A stretch of DNA of 30,300 bases, taken from the NCBI GenBank assembly GCA_023387585.1, contig JAEWHZ010000378.1, forward strand, positions 1-30,300. The letters run 5' to 3'. Position numbers and translations under genes: made by a program. The notes beneath the pieces were generated by a model, which worked only from the letters and a program-made list of their open reading frames with translations, was not told where the DNA came from and did not search any database. The DNA comes from Pseudomonadota bacterium. GTDB taxonomy: Bacteria > Pseudomonadota > Alphaproteobacteria > Rhizobiales > Devosiaceae. This document shows positions 9,070 through 16,616 of this stretch, in pieces (the first letter of the stretch is position 1; each line of letters starts with the position of its first letter).

Positions 9070-10074
9070 ATGACGTTCGGACTGCATAGACGTAGCCTCC
9101 TCAGCCTTGCCGCCGCTGCCATCGCAGCCGCTCTTGCCGGCGCCCCCGCGGCCGCCGAGGAGGTGCCCACCATCCGCTTCGGCTATATCGCCGACTTCAA
9201 CGGCGCCTATGCCCTGGCCGTGGCCGACAGGCTTGAGCTGTGGGACCGGTTCGGCATCCGGGCCGAACCGGTGGTCTTCACCAACGGGCCGCTGCAGATC
9301 CAGGCCATCCAGACCGGTGATCTCGATACGGCCAGCATCGGGCCGGGCGCCCTCTGGCTCGCCGCCACCGGCATGGCCAAGGTCATTTCCATCAACGGCG
9401 TCGGCCTCGCCGACCGCGTTCTCGCCATGCCCGGCAGCGGCATCGAGACCCTGGCCGACCTCGAGGGCAAGCGCATCGGCGTGCCGCCCGGCACCTCCGG
9501 CGACATGATCCTGCAATTGAGCCTGAGCCGGGCCGGCCTCGCCGCCTCCGATGTCGAACTGCTCAACATGGACCCCTCGACCCTGGTGTCGGCGGCCTCG
9601 GCCGGGCAGGTCGATGCGGCGGCCATCTGGTATCCGCTGGTCGAGATCATCCGCGAATCCCAGCCCGATCTCGTGGAAATCGCCTCCTCGCGCGATTTCT
9701 ACCCCGACAACACTTTTCCGGGCACCATCGTGGTCGGCAATGACTATGCCGCCGCCAACGAGCCCACCATGGTGAAGCTTCTCCAGGTCCTGCAGGCCGC
9801 GAACGACTATCGCGCCGAGAACATGGACGAAGTGGTGCAGTGGACCGCCGAATATCTTGGGGTCGACGAGCAGATCGTACGCTCCAATGCCGAGAACATC
9901 CTTTATCCCTCGACCGCCGAGCTCGCCGCCCAGTCCTCGGACGGCACCGTGGCCAAGTGGCTGTCCGATCTCGCCGACATCTTCGTGAACATGGACAAGA
10001 TCGACGCCGCCCTGCCGGTCGAGGAGTATTACCTCTCCGATCTCTGGGGCGAAGCCGTAGCCGCCGGACAGTAA
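9070..10074 (+). CDS. ABC transporter substrate-binding protein, TauA/SsuA type
   Basis: Encodes 334 residues of the NMT1/TauA/SsuA binding-protein fold. The N-terminal signal peptide (HRRSLLSLAAAAIAAALAG, cleaved near AAAEE at about 27-29) has an RR pair, so a Tat-like export route is possible though the motif is not ideal. The mature protein starts VPTIRFGYIADFNGAYA and carries the class motif LADLEGKRIGVPPGTSGD. An AAAGGA-like ribosome site (GAAAGGA, 9058-9064) precedes the ATG at 9070. It follows the epimerase gene by 25 bases and ends before a strong terminator. It should deliver substrate to the permease/ATPase pair at 6164-7770. Confidence 0.9.
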   Translation: MTFGLHRRSLLSLAAAAIAAALAGAPAAAEEVPTIRFGYIADFNGAYALAVADRLELWDRFGIRAEPVVFTNGPLQIQAIQTGDLDTASIGPGALWLAATGMAKVISINGVGLADRVLAMPGSGIETLADLEGKRIGVPPGTSGDMILQLSLSRAGLAASDVELLNMDPSTLVSAASAGQVDAAAIWYPLVEIIRESQPDLVEIASSRDFYPDNTFPGTIVVGNDYAAANEPTMVKLLQVLQAANDYRAENMDEVVQWTAEYLGVDEQIVRSNAENILYPSTAELAAQSSDGTVAKWLSDLADIFVNMDKIDAALPVEEYYLSDLWGEAVAAGQ

Positions 10075-10118
10075 GGCTCTCCCCCGGTTCGCCGCACCCT
10101 CCCGTCGCGAACCGGACT

Positions 10119-10165
10119 GTTCCCGCCCTCCGGCCCGATTGGGCCGAAGGCGGGAACTTTTGTTT
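10119..10165 (+). terminator. Rho-independent terminator after the sulfatase operon
   Basis: A perfect outer stem of nine pairs, GTTCCCGCC (10119-10127) with GGCGGGAAC (10149-10157), encloses a second perfect stem CGGCCC/GGGCCG with a GATT loop. A T-rich run (TTTTGTTT, 10158-10165) follows. This is a strong intrinsic terminator on the plus strand, 44 bases after the binding-protein stop. It separates the FGE gene from the transporter-sulfatase transcript. Confidence 0.85.
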
Positions 10166-10172
10166 CCGGCAA

Positions 10173-10211
10173 TTGAGAACGGGCTGGTGCCGGATATAAG
10201 GATATCCGGCA
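10173..10211 (+). promoter_or_regulatory. Candidate FGE promoter with perfect palindromic operator
   Basis: TTGAGA (10173-10178) and TATAAG (10195-10200) are separated by 16 bases and look like a sigma-70 promoter between the terminator and the FGE gene. The -10 lies inside a perfect inverted repeat: TGCCGGATAT (10188-10197), spacer AAGG, ATATCCGGCA (10202-10211). A ten-base perfect arm over a -10 element is a good repressor site. I did not find the same arms elsewhere in the window, so the regulator is unknown. Confidence 0.5.
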
Positions 10212-10263
10212 ATGCGCTCCGGCGCCGCCCCCTGAAAAACCCGATCGCAAAGGCTTTCGCTCC

Positions 10264-11184
10264 GTGTCGTGTTGTCCACCCAGCCGCAGGATTTCGGGCA
10301 GCGCAACGCCGCTCGAGCCGGCTGCCGGGTCCGGATCGCATCACGGCACGCGCGTGCTGTTTGCCGGCGGACGCAGCTTTGTCGGCACCGCCGAACCGGT
10401 GCTGGCGGCCGATGGCGAAGGTCCCGCCCGGCCGGTCACCCTGCGCCCGTTCGGGCTCGAGGTGATGGCGGTGACCAATGCCGGTTTCGCAGCTTTCGTC
10501 GCGGCGACCGGGTATGTCACCGAGGCCGAGCGGTTCGGATGGGCGCCGGTCTTCCGGGGGCTTCTGGGCGATGCCCCGCCACCGCCCTCCACCGGGCCGA
10601 CGCCGTGGTGGGTGCCGGTCGACGGTGCGAGCTGGCGTGCGCCGGAAGGCCCGGGATCGGATATCGAGGCGCGCCCGGATCATCCGGTCGTGCAGGTCTC
10701 CTGGGCCGATGCGCGCAGCTATGCGGCGTGGTGCGGGGGGAGGCTGCCCAGCGAAGCGGAATGGGAGCATGCCGCCCGGGGCGGGCTGGCCGACCCGCGT
10801 TTCCCCTGGGGTGACGACGAGCCCGACGACGAGACCATCCACGCGAATATCTGGCAGGGTGTTTTCCCCCACCATGACACGGCGCGGGACGGATACGCCG
10901 GAACCGCGCCGGTCGGCAGCTTTGCGCCCAATGGCGCCGGCCTGTTCGACATGGCGGGCAATGTCTGGGAATGGACCTCCGACGCGTTCAGGATCCGCTC
11001 CCTGGGCCGGAACGCCAGGACACGCAACCGGCAGGCGGCCGAAACCGGCGAGAAGGTCGCCAAGGGTGGCTCCTTCCTGTGCCACATATCCTATTGCTAC
11101 CGCTACCGCATCGCCGCCCGCATGGCGCTCACCGCGGATTCATGCGCAAGCAATGTCGGCTTCCGCGTCGCCTATGACCTGTGA
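10264..11184 (+). CDS. Formylglycine-generating enzyme (FGE), catalytic type
   Basis: Encodes 306 residues. FGE uses copper and oxygen to oxidise the Cys of CxPxR in sulfatases to formylglycine. The two active-site cysteines are present as C273 and C278 in KGGSFLCHISYCYRYR, which closely matches human SUMF1 around its catalytic Cys pair. GYVTEAERFG (83-92), LPSEAEWEHAARGG and MAGNVWEWTSDAF are further hallmarks. No signal peptide, consistent with a cytoplasmic sulfatase partner; the sulfatase at 4705 has the needed motif. The start is probably the GTG at 10264, preceded by AAAGG; the conserved domain begins near residue 29, so a later start (for example GTG near 10354) is possible. The gene lies beyond a terminator and seems separately transcribed. 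Confidence 0.92.
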   Translation: MSCCPPSRRISGSATPLEPAAGSGSHHGTRVLFAGGRSFVGTAEPVLAADGEGPARPVTLRPFGLEVMAVTNAGFAAFVAATGYVTEAERFGWAPVFRGLLGDAPPPPSTGPTPWWVPVDGASWRAPEGPGSDIEARPDHPVVQVSWADARSYAAWCGGRLPSEAEWEHAARGGLADPRFPWGDDEPDDETIHANIWQGVFPHHDTARDGYAGTAPVGSFAPNGAGLFDMAGNVWEWTSDAFRIRSLGRNARTRNRQAAETGEKVAKGGSFLCHISYCYRYRIAARMALTADSCASNVGFRVAYDL

Positions 11185-11209
11185 AAGCTGCGCCGCCGGC
11201 CGACCCGGA

Positions 11210-12082
11210 TCAATCGCCTCCGACCCCGCGCCCGAGCACCTGCACGAGGGCGGCATTGAAGGCGGCGCTCGCTTCGTAGGCGACCCAGTGGCCGGCGCCC
11301 TCGATCTCGATGAACGGGGCGGTCGGGTCTAGCTCGCGGATGATGTCGCGCCGCTCGGCAATGTGCCCGATACAGGTGATGTCTTGCGCCCCCCAGATGC
11401 CGGCGAGCGGCACGCGGTGCCGTTCAATGGCGTCGCGGAGCAGGGTGGTGCGGGAGACCCAGGCGCTGCGGTAACGCGCTCGCCGGACGTTCTCGACCTG
11501 CAGGCGCACGGCCTGTTCGTCGATGCGGGCCGGATCGGCGATCATGTGGCGCTCGAGATTGATCCGGTTGACGGCATAAACCTCTTCCTCCGTTTCGAGC
11601 GTCCGCCACGAAAGAAGCGGGGGCCGATCGGCATTGAGAGGCAGCCCGAGCGCCGACGCGCCGACCAGCACCAGGCGCCGCACGCGGCCGGCGAGGCCGT
11701 CGAGCATCAGCCCCGAAACCGCTCCGCCGAAGGAAAACCCGGCCAGCGCGACGTCGCGGGCGTCCGGCGCAAGCTGCAGGACTCCATCGGCCAGGGCGTG
11801 GCCGATCCAGCGCGGATCGTCGCCGGGCGGCATGTCGGAATCGCCGAGCCCCGGAATATCCGGAACCAGCAGGCGGTGGTGCCGGGCCAGTTCCGGAATG
11901 TTGCGTATCCAGTGTGTCCACGAGCCGTATCCGCCATGGACGAGAACGAGCGCCGGCCCCGCGCCCCACATGTGCCAGCGCGTCCGCCGTCCCTCGAAAA
12001 CGGTGTCGGCTGTCTCCGACGCCGCTGCGAGAGGCGCTGGGTCGGTCGGTGTCGGCCCGGGCCGGAGCTTGGTCATCGTCAT
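11210..12082 (-). CDS. Alpha/beta-fold hydrolase
   Basis: Encodes 290 residues. The catalytic triad is readable: nucleophile Ser117 in GFSFG (115-119), acid Asp234 in WGAQD and His265 in GAGHW. The oxyanion-hole loop is LVHGGYG (47-53). Such proteins hydrolyse esters, lactones, thioesters or C-C bonds in small-molecule pathways; the substrate is unknown. The frame is open upstream to 12328, but starts in GntR-overlapping sequence are unlikely. I chose the ATG at 12080-12082 (another is at 12076); no clear ribosome site is visible. It lies 17 bases after the GntR gene, probably in one operon, and is convergent with the FGE gene (25-base gap). Confidence 0.85.
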   Translation of the reverse strand: MTMTKLRPGPTPTDPAPLAAASETADTVFEGRRTRWHMWGAGPALVLVHGGYGSWTHWIRNIPELARHHRLLVPDIPGLGDSDMPPGDDPRWIGHALADGVLQLAPDARDVALAGFSFGGAVSGLMLDGLAGRVRRLVLVGASALGLPLNADRPPLLSWRTLETEEEVYAVNRINLERHMIADPARIDEQAVRLQVENVRRARYRSAWVSRTTLLRDAIERHRVPLAGIWGAQDITCIGHIAERRDIIRELDPTAPFIEIEGAGHWVAYEASAAFNAALVQVLGRGVGGD

Positions 12083-12099
12083 CTGTGGGGGCCGCGGTT

Positions 12100-12819
12100 T
12101 CAGGTCGATTTCTGCCCGGGCATCCGCGCCACGGCCGAGATCAGGTCGCGGAACCGCTCGTTCTGGATGAGAACATGTTCCGCGAGATGCTTCTGCGCAT
12201 CCTCGGGGCGCATGTCGAGAATGGCCTGCACGATCTGCTCGTGCTCGGAAAACGAGGTGGCGATGCGGTTGCGCGCGTCGAGCTGCATCCGCCGATAGGG
12301 CCGGAGCCGCCGGCTCAAGGTGGAGCACTGCTCGATAAGGAAGCCCGAATGGCTCGCTTCCTGGATCGCGCGATGGAACCGCTCATTGGCGTAATAATAG
12401 TCGTCCCGGTCGTTGGCGGCGGCAGCCTGCCGGCATTCATCATGGGCATATTGGATGGCCGCCGCGTCGGCGTCGGTCAGCCGGCGGGCGGCCAGGCGGC
12501 CTGCAAGCCCCTCGAGCTCGGCCATGACTTCGAACATTTCGAGCAGCGTATCGAACGCGATCTCGGCCACCACCACGCCGCGCCGGGGCGTGCGCTCGCA
12601 CAGGCCGACCGAGACCAGATGCGCCAGGGCTTCGCGGATCGGGGTGCGCGAAACGCCGAAGCGTTCCGCCAGCGCCTGCTCGTCGAGCTTGGTCCCGGGC
12701 GCCAGCCGCCCCTGGACGATGTCCTCCTCCAGCTCGTCGCGCAAGCGTTGCGCGAGGCTGCCCCCCGGTCGAGTTTGTGTATGCAATTTTCTACTCTTTG
12801 CATCCAGGACTGTTGACAT
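12100..12819 (-). CDS. GntR-family transcriptional regulator, FCD (FadR-like) class
   Basis: Encodes 239 residues. The N-terminal winged helix includes LDEQALAERFGVSRTPIREALAHL and the wing CERTPRRGVVV. The C-terminal all-helical FCD domain has the usual metal/ligand region (DRDDYYYANERFHRAI with a candidate His ligand, and later EHEQIVQAI and HLAEHV). FCD regulators respond to small organic acids. I chose the ATG at 12817-12819 because GGA sits six bases upstream; ATGs at 12825 and 12876 are less supported. It is divergent from the acid-uptake/CoA cluster and likely controls it, and its own promoter carries a TGTATACA site. Confidence 0.88.
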   Translation of the reverse strand: MSTVLDAKSRKLHTQTRPGGSLAQRLRDELEEDIVQGRLAPGTKLDEQALAERFGVSRTPIREALAHLVSVGLCERTPRRGVVVAEIAFDTLLEMFEVMAELEGLAGRLAARRLTDADAAAIQYAHDECRQAAAANDRDDYYYANERFHRAIQEASHSGFLIEQCSTLSRRLRPYRRMQLDARNRIATSFSEHEQIVQAILDMRPEDAQKHLAEHVLIQNERFRDLISAVARMPGQKST

Positions 12820-12839
12820 GTACATTCCATGGTGTTTCT

Positions 12840-12876
12840 TGTATACATCATACCCCGCAGCCCGAAGCGGAGGCAA
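12840..12876 (-). promoter_or_regulatory. GntR promoter with TGTATACA operator (autoregulation)
   Basis: On the minus strand TTGCCT (12876-12871) and TATGAT (12852-12847) are spaced by 18 bases, a good sigma-70 promoter about 25 bases upstream of the GntR start. The palindrome TGTATACA (12840-12847) begins at the end of the -10 and covers the likely transcription start. GT-A-T-AC dyads suit GntR-family binding, so autorepression is likely. A GTATGCAA element lies inside the early coding region (12779-12786). Confidence 0.6.
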
Positions 12877-12898
12877 GCGAAGTTAGTGCATTCATTGT

Positions 12899-12928
12899 CC
12901 TGCATCTGCTCGGGGAGAGCAATGCAGG
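12899..12928 (+). other. Leader hairpin upstream of the binding-protein genes
   Basis: CCTGCAT (12899-12905) pairs with ATGCAGG (12922-12928), and TGCTC with GAGCA inside it, leaving one bulged C and a GGGGA loop: twelve pairs in all. No T-run follows on either strand, so it is not an intrinsic terminator. It sits in the 389-bp gene-free stretch 12820-13208, which otherwise holds the GntR promoter and the palindrome at 13114-13130. I see no convincing gene in that stretch. Confidence 0.5.
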
Positions 12929-13113
12929 CGCAATGTCGCCCATTGCCCGGGATTGTCGACGCCGCTTCGAGCCATCGGGCAGGACGCCTTGTTCATGTGG
13001 CGGACGAGCGGACGGGTATCGGTTTTGCGTGCCGGCGGACCGCGCCGGACCATTGAGATCACGGCGGCGCGGTGGCGTGCCCGAAGGGCGCTCCGCGACG
13101 AAAAGGAACAGGA

Positions 13114-13130
13114 ATCAGGTCAGACCTGAT
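13114..13130 (+). promoter_or_regulatory. Perfect 17-bp palindrome, GntR/FadR-like operator
   Basis: ATCAGGTC (13114-13121) and GACCTGAT (13123-13130) are perfect inverted copies around one central A. The GGTC-N-GACC core has the same layout as known FadR-type GntR operators. It lies 78 bases before the first binding-protein gene, in its leader or promoter region. It differs from the TGTATACA sites, so a different GntR-type protein may bind here, or the neighbouring one may use both. Confidence 0.5.
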
Positions 13131-13208
13131 CACCAGGGATCGAGCCGCGGAGGAGGGAGATTCCGCCGCTCGGCAGGGGCCTTTCATGGCCAGCTAACGG
13201 AGGAATAC

Positions 13209-14213
13209 ATGGTTATCAAAGACTTGCTGCGGCTGTCATCAGCCGCGACGGCCCTGCTCGTCCCAGCGTCAGCGATGGCGGGCGAGCTCACGGTGTATAC
13301 GCCGTGGCCAGATCACCAGATCTTTGCCCTGCAGGATGCGCTCGACGCCGAAGGCATGGACATCCAGATCGAGTTCTATCGCGCCTCCGGCGTCGAGATG
13401 AACGCCACCTTCGCCAACGAGCAGACGGCGGGCCTCGCCAAGGCCGACTTCGTCATGGCCGATGTCGACGACATGGCTCACCACAAGGAGGCGGGCTATC
13501 TGCTGCACCGGCCGCTGCCCAATGCCGCGGACTATGTGCCGTCCGCCATCGATCCCGACGGGTTCTGGGTGCCGCTGACCTACAGCCCGTTCTTCATGGC
13601 CTACAACACCAATCTGATCGCCCCGGAAGACAAGCCGACCAGCTGGGCCGACATGGCCGATCCCAGATATCGCAACCTCATCGCCATGGCCGATCCCCGG
13701 ACCGCCGTCGCCGTCCAGTATCCCCTCACCTATTGGACCACCGTGCTGGCGGAAGAACATGGCGAGGACGAATTCGGCTGGGGCTTCATCGACCGCCTTG
13801 CCGAGCAGGAGCCGATGCTGGCCACCGGCCACTCGCAACTCGTCGACATGCTGATCCGCGGCGAAGCCGGCATCATCCCGATCATGCTCAACCCCGTGCT
13901 GGCGCCGCTGATGAACGGCGAGCCGGTCGGCATCGCCTTGGCCGAGGAAGGAGCGCCGATCTCGCTCGTCGCCGGTGCCGTGGTGCACAACGCCCCGAAC
14001 ATGGAGGATGCGGTCAGGCTGTTCGACTGGTTCGCCTCGGTGGAGGGACAGCAGTTCCTCGACGACATCAACCTGCCGTCCGCCCATCTCGGGATCGACC
14101 AGGTGCTGCCCGATGGAACCGACCTGAGGCAGTACAACTCCATGCGCCTGCCGGTGGCCGAGGACGTGCGCGCCTCCAATACCGAGCGCGTCATCGCCGC
14201 GTTCGGGCTCTAG
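13209..14213 (+). CDS. FbpA-like ABC transporter substrate-binding protein, copy 1
   Basis: Encodes 334 residues with a signal peptide (about 1-24, SAATALLVPASAMA) and a mature start GELTVYTPWPDHQ. The fold is that of the AfuA/FbpA group of extracellular binding proteins (YTPWP start, SPFFMAYNTN, MADPRTAVAVQYP, LIRGEAGIIPIMLNPV). The paired tyrosines used by ferric-binding proteins are not apparent, so iron is unlikely to be the ligand; relatives also bind organic ligands. A strong ribosome site (GGAGG, 13199-13203) precedes the ATG at 13209. It is the first of three paralogues serving one permease/ATPase set at 17686-20522. Copy 2 starts 16 bases downstream. Confidence 0.88.
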   Translation: MVIKDLLRLSSAATALLVPASAMAGELTVYTPWPDHQIFALQDALDAEGMDIQIEFYRASGVEMNATFANEQTAGLAKADFVMADVDDMAHHKEAGYLLHRPLPNAADYVPSAIDPDGFWVPLTYSPFFMAYNTNLIAPEDKPTSWADMADPRYRNLIAMADPRTAVAVQYPLTYWTTVLAEEHGEDEFGWGFIDRLAEQEPMLATGHSQLVDMLIRGEAGIIPIMLNPVLAPLMNGEPVGIALAEEGAPISLVAGAVVHNAPNMEDAVRLFDWFASVEGQQFLDDINLPSAHLGIDQVLPDGTDLRQYNSMRLPVAEDVRASNTERVIAAFGL

Positions 14214-14229
14214 GCAGAGGGAGAGAGAA

Positions 14230-15218
14230 ATGAACCTCAATATCCATTCGGGAACGGCGCTGGCCGCCTTGATTGTCGCAACGCCGGCCCTTGCCGGCGA
14301 AGTCGTCCTCTACACGCCCTGGCCGGAAAACCAGAACGCGGCCCTTCAGGAGGCGATCGACGCGGCGGGGCTCGACATCGAGCTCAGCGTCTACCGGGCG
14401 GCGGGGTCGAGATGAACACGACCTTCCGCAACGAGATGATCGCCGGGCTCGCCAAGGCCGACTTCGTCATGGCCGATCTCGACGATCTGATCGCGCACAA
14501 GGAGGCAGGCTACCTGCTGCATCGGCCGCTGCCCAACGCCGATGACTACGTGCCGGCCGCCATCGATCCCGACGGGTTCTGGGTGCCGTTGACCTACAGC
14601 CCGTTCTTCATGGCCTACAATACCAATGTCGTGGCGCCGGAGGATGTGCCGGACAGCTGGGCCGATCTCGCCGACCCAAAATTCCGCAACCTCATCGCCA
14701 TGGCCGATCCGCGCACCGCGGTGGCCGTGCAGTTCCCGCTGACCTACTGGACGAGCGTGCTTTCCGAGGAAGACGGGTTCGGCTGGGAATTCGTCGAACG
14801 GCTCGCCGAGCAGGATCCGATGCTTGCAACCGGCCATACCCAGCTCGTCGACATGCTGATCCGCGGCGAGGCCGGCATCATCCCGATCATGCTCAACCCC
14901 GTGTTGGCGCCGCTGATGAACGGCGAGCCGCTCGGCATCGCCACGGCGAAGGAGGGCGCGCCGATCGCGCTCGTGGCGGGGGCGGTGGTGCACAATGCGC
15001 CCAACATGGACGATGCCATCAAGCTGTTCGACTGGTTCGCCTCGATCGAGGGCCAGCAGTTCCTTGACGACATCAACGTCACCACCGCGCATCTCGGCAT
15101 CGAGCAGGAGTTGCCCGACGGGACCGATCTGCGGCGCTACGAATCCATGCTGCTCTCGGTATCCCCCGAGCAGCGGGAGTCGAACACCCAGCGCATCATC
15201 GAGCTGTTCGACCTCTAG
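14230..15218 (+). pseudogene. FbpA-like substrate-binding protein, copy 2, frameshifted
   Basis: A close tandem paralogue of the preceding gene, split by a frameshift. The first part (14230-14415) encodes a signal peptide and mature start (GEVVLYTPWPENQ) and stops after VYRAAGSR. The second part, in another frame from 14412 to 15218, resumes at MNTTFRNEMIAGLAKADF. Copies 1 and 3 read continuously through this point as GVEMN, so one G is missing from the run GGGG at 14403-14406. The rest of the gene is fully intact, so the mutation is recent, or it is a homopolymer sequencing error, or the site is slippery. ATGA at 14412-14415 could allow re-initiation, but that product would lack a signal peptide. 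Ribosome site GGGAGAGAG precedes 14230. Confidence 0.85.
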
Positions 15219-15263
15219 CGATGAATGCCACGCGCCAAGCGATCGGGGTCATTCCCGCTCGCA

Positions 15264-15294
15264 TGTATACAGAATCAAGTTTTTAGTATGCAAA
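15264..15294 (+). promoter_or_regulatory. Candidate GntR sites before the CoA-transferase gene
   Basis: TGTATACA (15264-15271) exactly repeats the palindrome at the GntR promoter, and GTATGCAA (15287-15294) repeats an element found at 12779-12786. TTGACT at 15298-15303 could be a -35, but I find no good -10 after it. An imperfect hairpin (GCGATCGGG 15239-15247 with CCCGCTCGC 15254-15262) sits just before. The 183-bp gap 15219-15401 therefore looks like an internal regulatory point. Confidence 0.45.
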
Positions 15295-15401
15295 GTGTTG
15301 ACTTGCCGTTTTTCGCGTGTTTGTTTCAGGCCGTGGTTTCGGGCATCGCCGATGCAGGCACACGGGTCGTAAACGGCTCGGGACGAAGGGAGTGAGTTGT
15401 C

Positions 15402-16580
15402 TTGACATTACCATTTAGCGGCCTTCGCGTGATCGACCTGACCCATGCCCGCGCCGGCCCGTGCTGCGTGCGCCAGCTCGCCGACTGGGGCGCCGATGTG
15501 ATCAAGGTCGAGAATCCCATGGATTCCGGCGATCCGGCGCTCAACGAACGGCACGGCTTCGATTTCCAGAATCTGCATCGCAACAAGCGCTCGATCAGCC
15601 TCAACCTCAAGACGGAGGAGGGCCGGCAGGTTCTTTACGACCTGGTCAGGGACGCCGACGTCATCGCCGAGAATTTCCGGCCCGAGGTGAAGATCCGCCT
15701 CAAGGTGGACTACGACACGCTGAGCCGGATGAATCCGCGTCTCATCTATGCAAGCAATTCCGGCTACGGCCAGGACGGCCCCTACGTCAAGCGCACCGGC
15801 GTCGACCAGATCATCCAGGGCATGAGCGGGCTGATGTCGGTCACCGGCCATCCCGGTGGAAAGCCCACGCGCGTCGGCATCGCCATCGCCGACATGGCGG
15901 CGGGCGTGCTCCTTGCCAACGGCGTATTGACGGCGCTCTACGAGCGCGAGCGCACCGGACGCGGGCGCTGGGTGCAGACCTCGCTGCTCGAAGCCATGCT
16001 GTTCATGATGGACTTCCAGGCGGCGCGCTGGCTGGTCGCCGGCGAGGTGCCGCAGATGGCGGGCAACAACCACCCCTATATCGGCGGCGTCGGCGTGTTC
16101 CCGACCCGGGACGGCCACATCACCATCGCCGCCGAAAGCGACGTCAAGTTCACCGATCTGTGCAAGGTCCTCGAGGTCCCCGAGCTTTCGGCCGACCCGA
16201 AATACGCGACGCGCGACGCGCGCTCCGAGAACAAGTTCATCCTCAACGACGAGGTGGAAAAGCACACGGTCCGCTTCAGCTCCGCCGAGCTCATCGAGGC
16301 GCTCAACGCCGTCTCGGTCAATTGCGGCCCGATCTACACGGTGGACCAGGTTTTCGCCGATCCGCAGGTCAGGCATCTGGGCATTGCCCAGCCGGTGCAT
16401 CACCCGGTGCTCGGCGATCTCGAACTGGTGGCGCAGGGTTACAGGTTTTCCGATCTGCGGACCGAGAACCGCTCGGCGGCGCCGGAAAAGGGCGAACACA
16501 CCCGCTCGATCCTCGAGGAAATCGGCTATCCGGCCGAACGGATCGAAGAACTCATCGGCAGCGGGGCCGCTGTCGCCTGA
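15402..16580 (+). CDS. Family III CoA-transferase (CaiB/BaiF/FRC type)
   Basis: Encodes 392 residues. The N-terminal GLRVIDLTHARAGPCCVRQLADWGADVIKVE is the family's CoA-binding opening, NKRSISLNLKTEEGR follows, and Asp164 in RVGIAIADMAAGVLLANG matches the catalytic aspartate of formyl-CoA transferase (Asp169). The enzyme moves CoA between two carboxylic acids. The start is a TTG at 15402 with GGGAG upstream; no ATG fits. It sits between binding-protein copies 2 and 3 and ends 36 bases before copy 3. With the MatB-like ligase downstream it suggests that the imported ligand is an acid activated as a CoA thioester. Confidence 0.9.
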   Translation: MTLPFSGLRVIDLTHARAGPCCVRQLADWGADVIKVENPMDSGDPALNERHGFDFQNLHRNKRSISLNLKTEEGRQVLYDLVRDADVIAENFRPEVKIRLKVDYDTLSRMNPRLIYASNSGYGQDGPYVKRTGVDQIIQGMSGLMSVTGHPGGKPTRVGIAIADMAAGVLLANGVLTALYERERTGRGRWVQTSLLEAMLFMMDFQAARWLVAGEVPQMAGNNHPYIGGVGVFPTRDGHITIAAESDVKFTDLCKVLEVPELSADPKYATRDARSENKFILNDEVEKHTVRFSSAELIEALNAVSVNCGPIYTVDQVFADPQVRHLGIAQPVHHPVLGDLELVAQGYRFSDLRTENRSAAPEKGEHTRSILEEIGYPAERIEELIGSGAAVA

Positions 16581-16616
16581 CACTGCATTGAAGCAGATAC
16601 CCCAAGGGAGGATGAC

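Noticed and set aside
8980..11085. 701-codon minus-strand frame opposite the binding-protein and FGE genes
   Set aside because: Antisense to two well-supported genes, crosses a terminator, and is compositionally shadow-like.
12829..13056. Small plus-strand frame in the gap before the binding-protein genes
   Set aside because: No ribosome site or domain, and it runs over the GntR promoter and leader hairpin.
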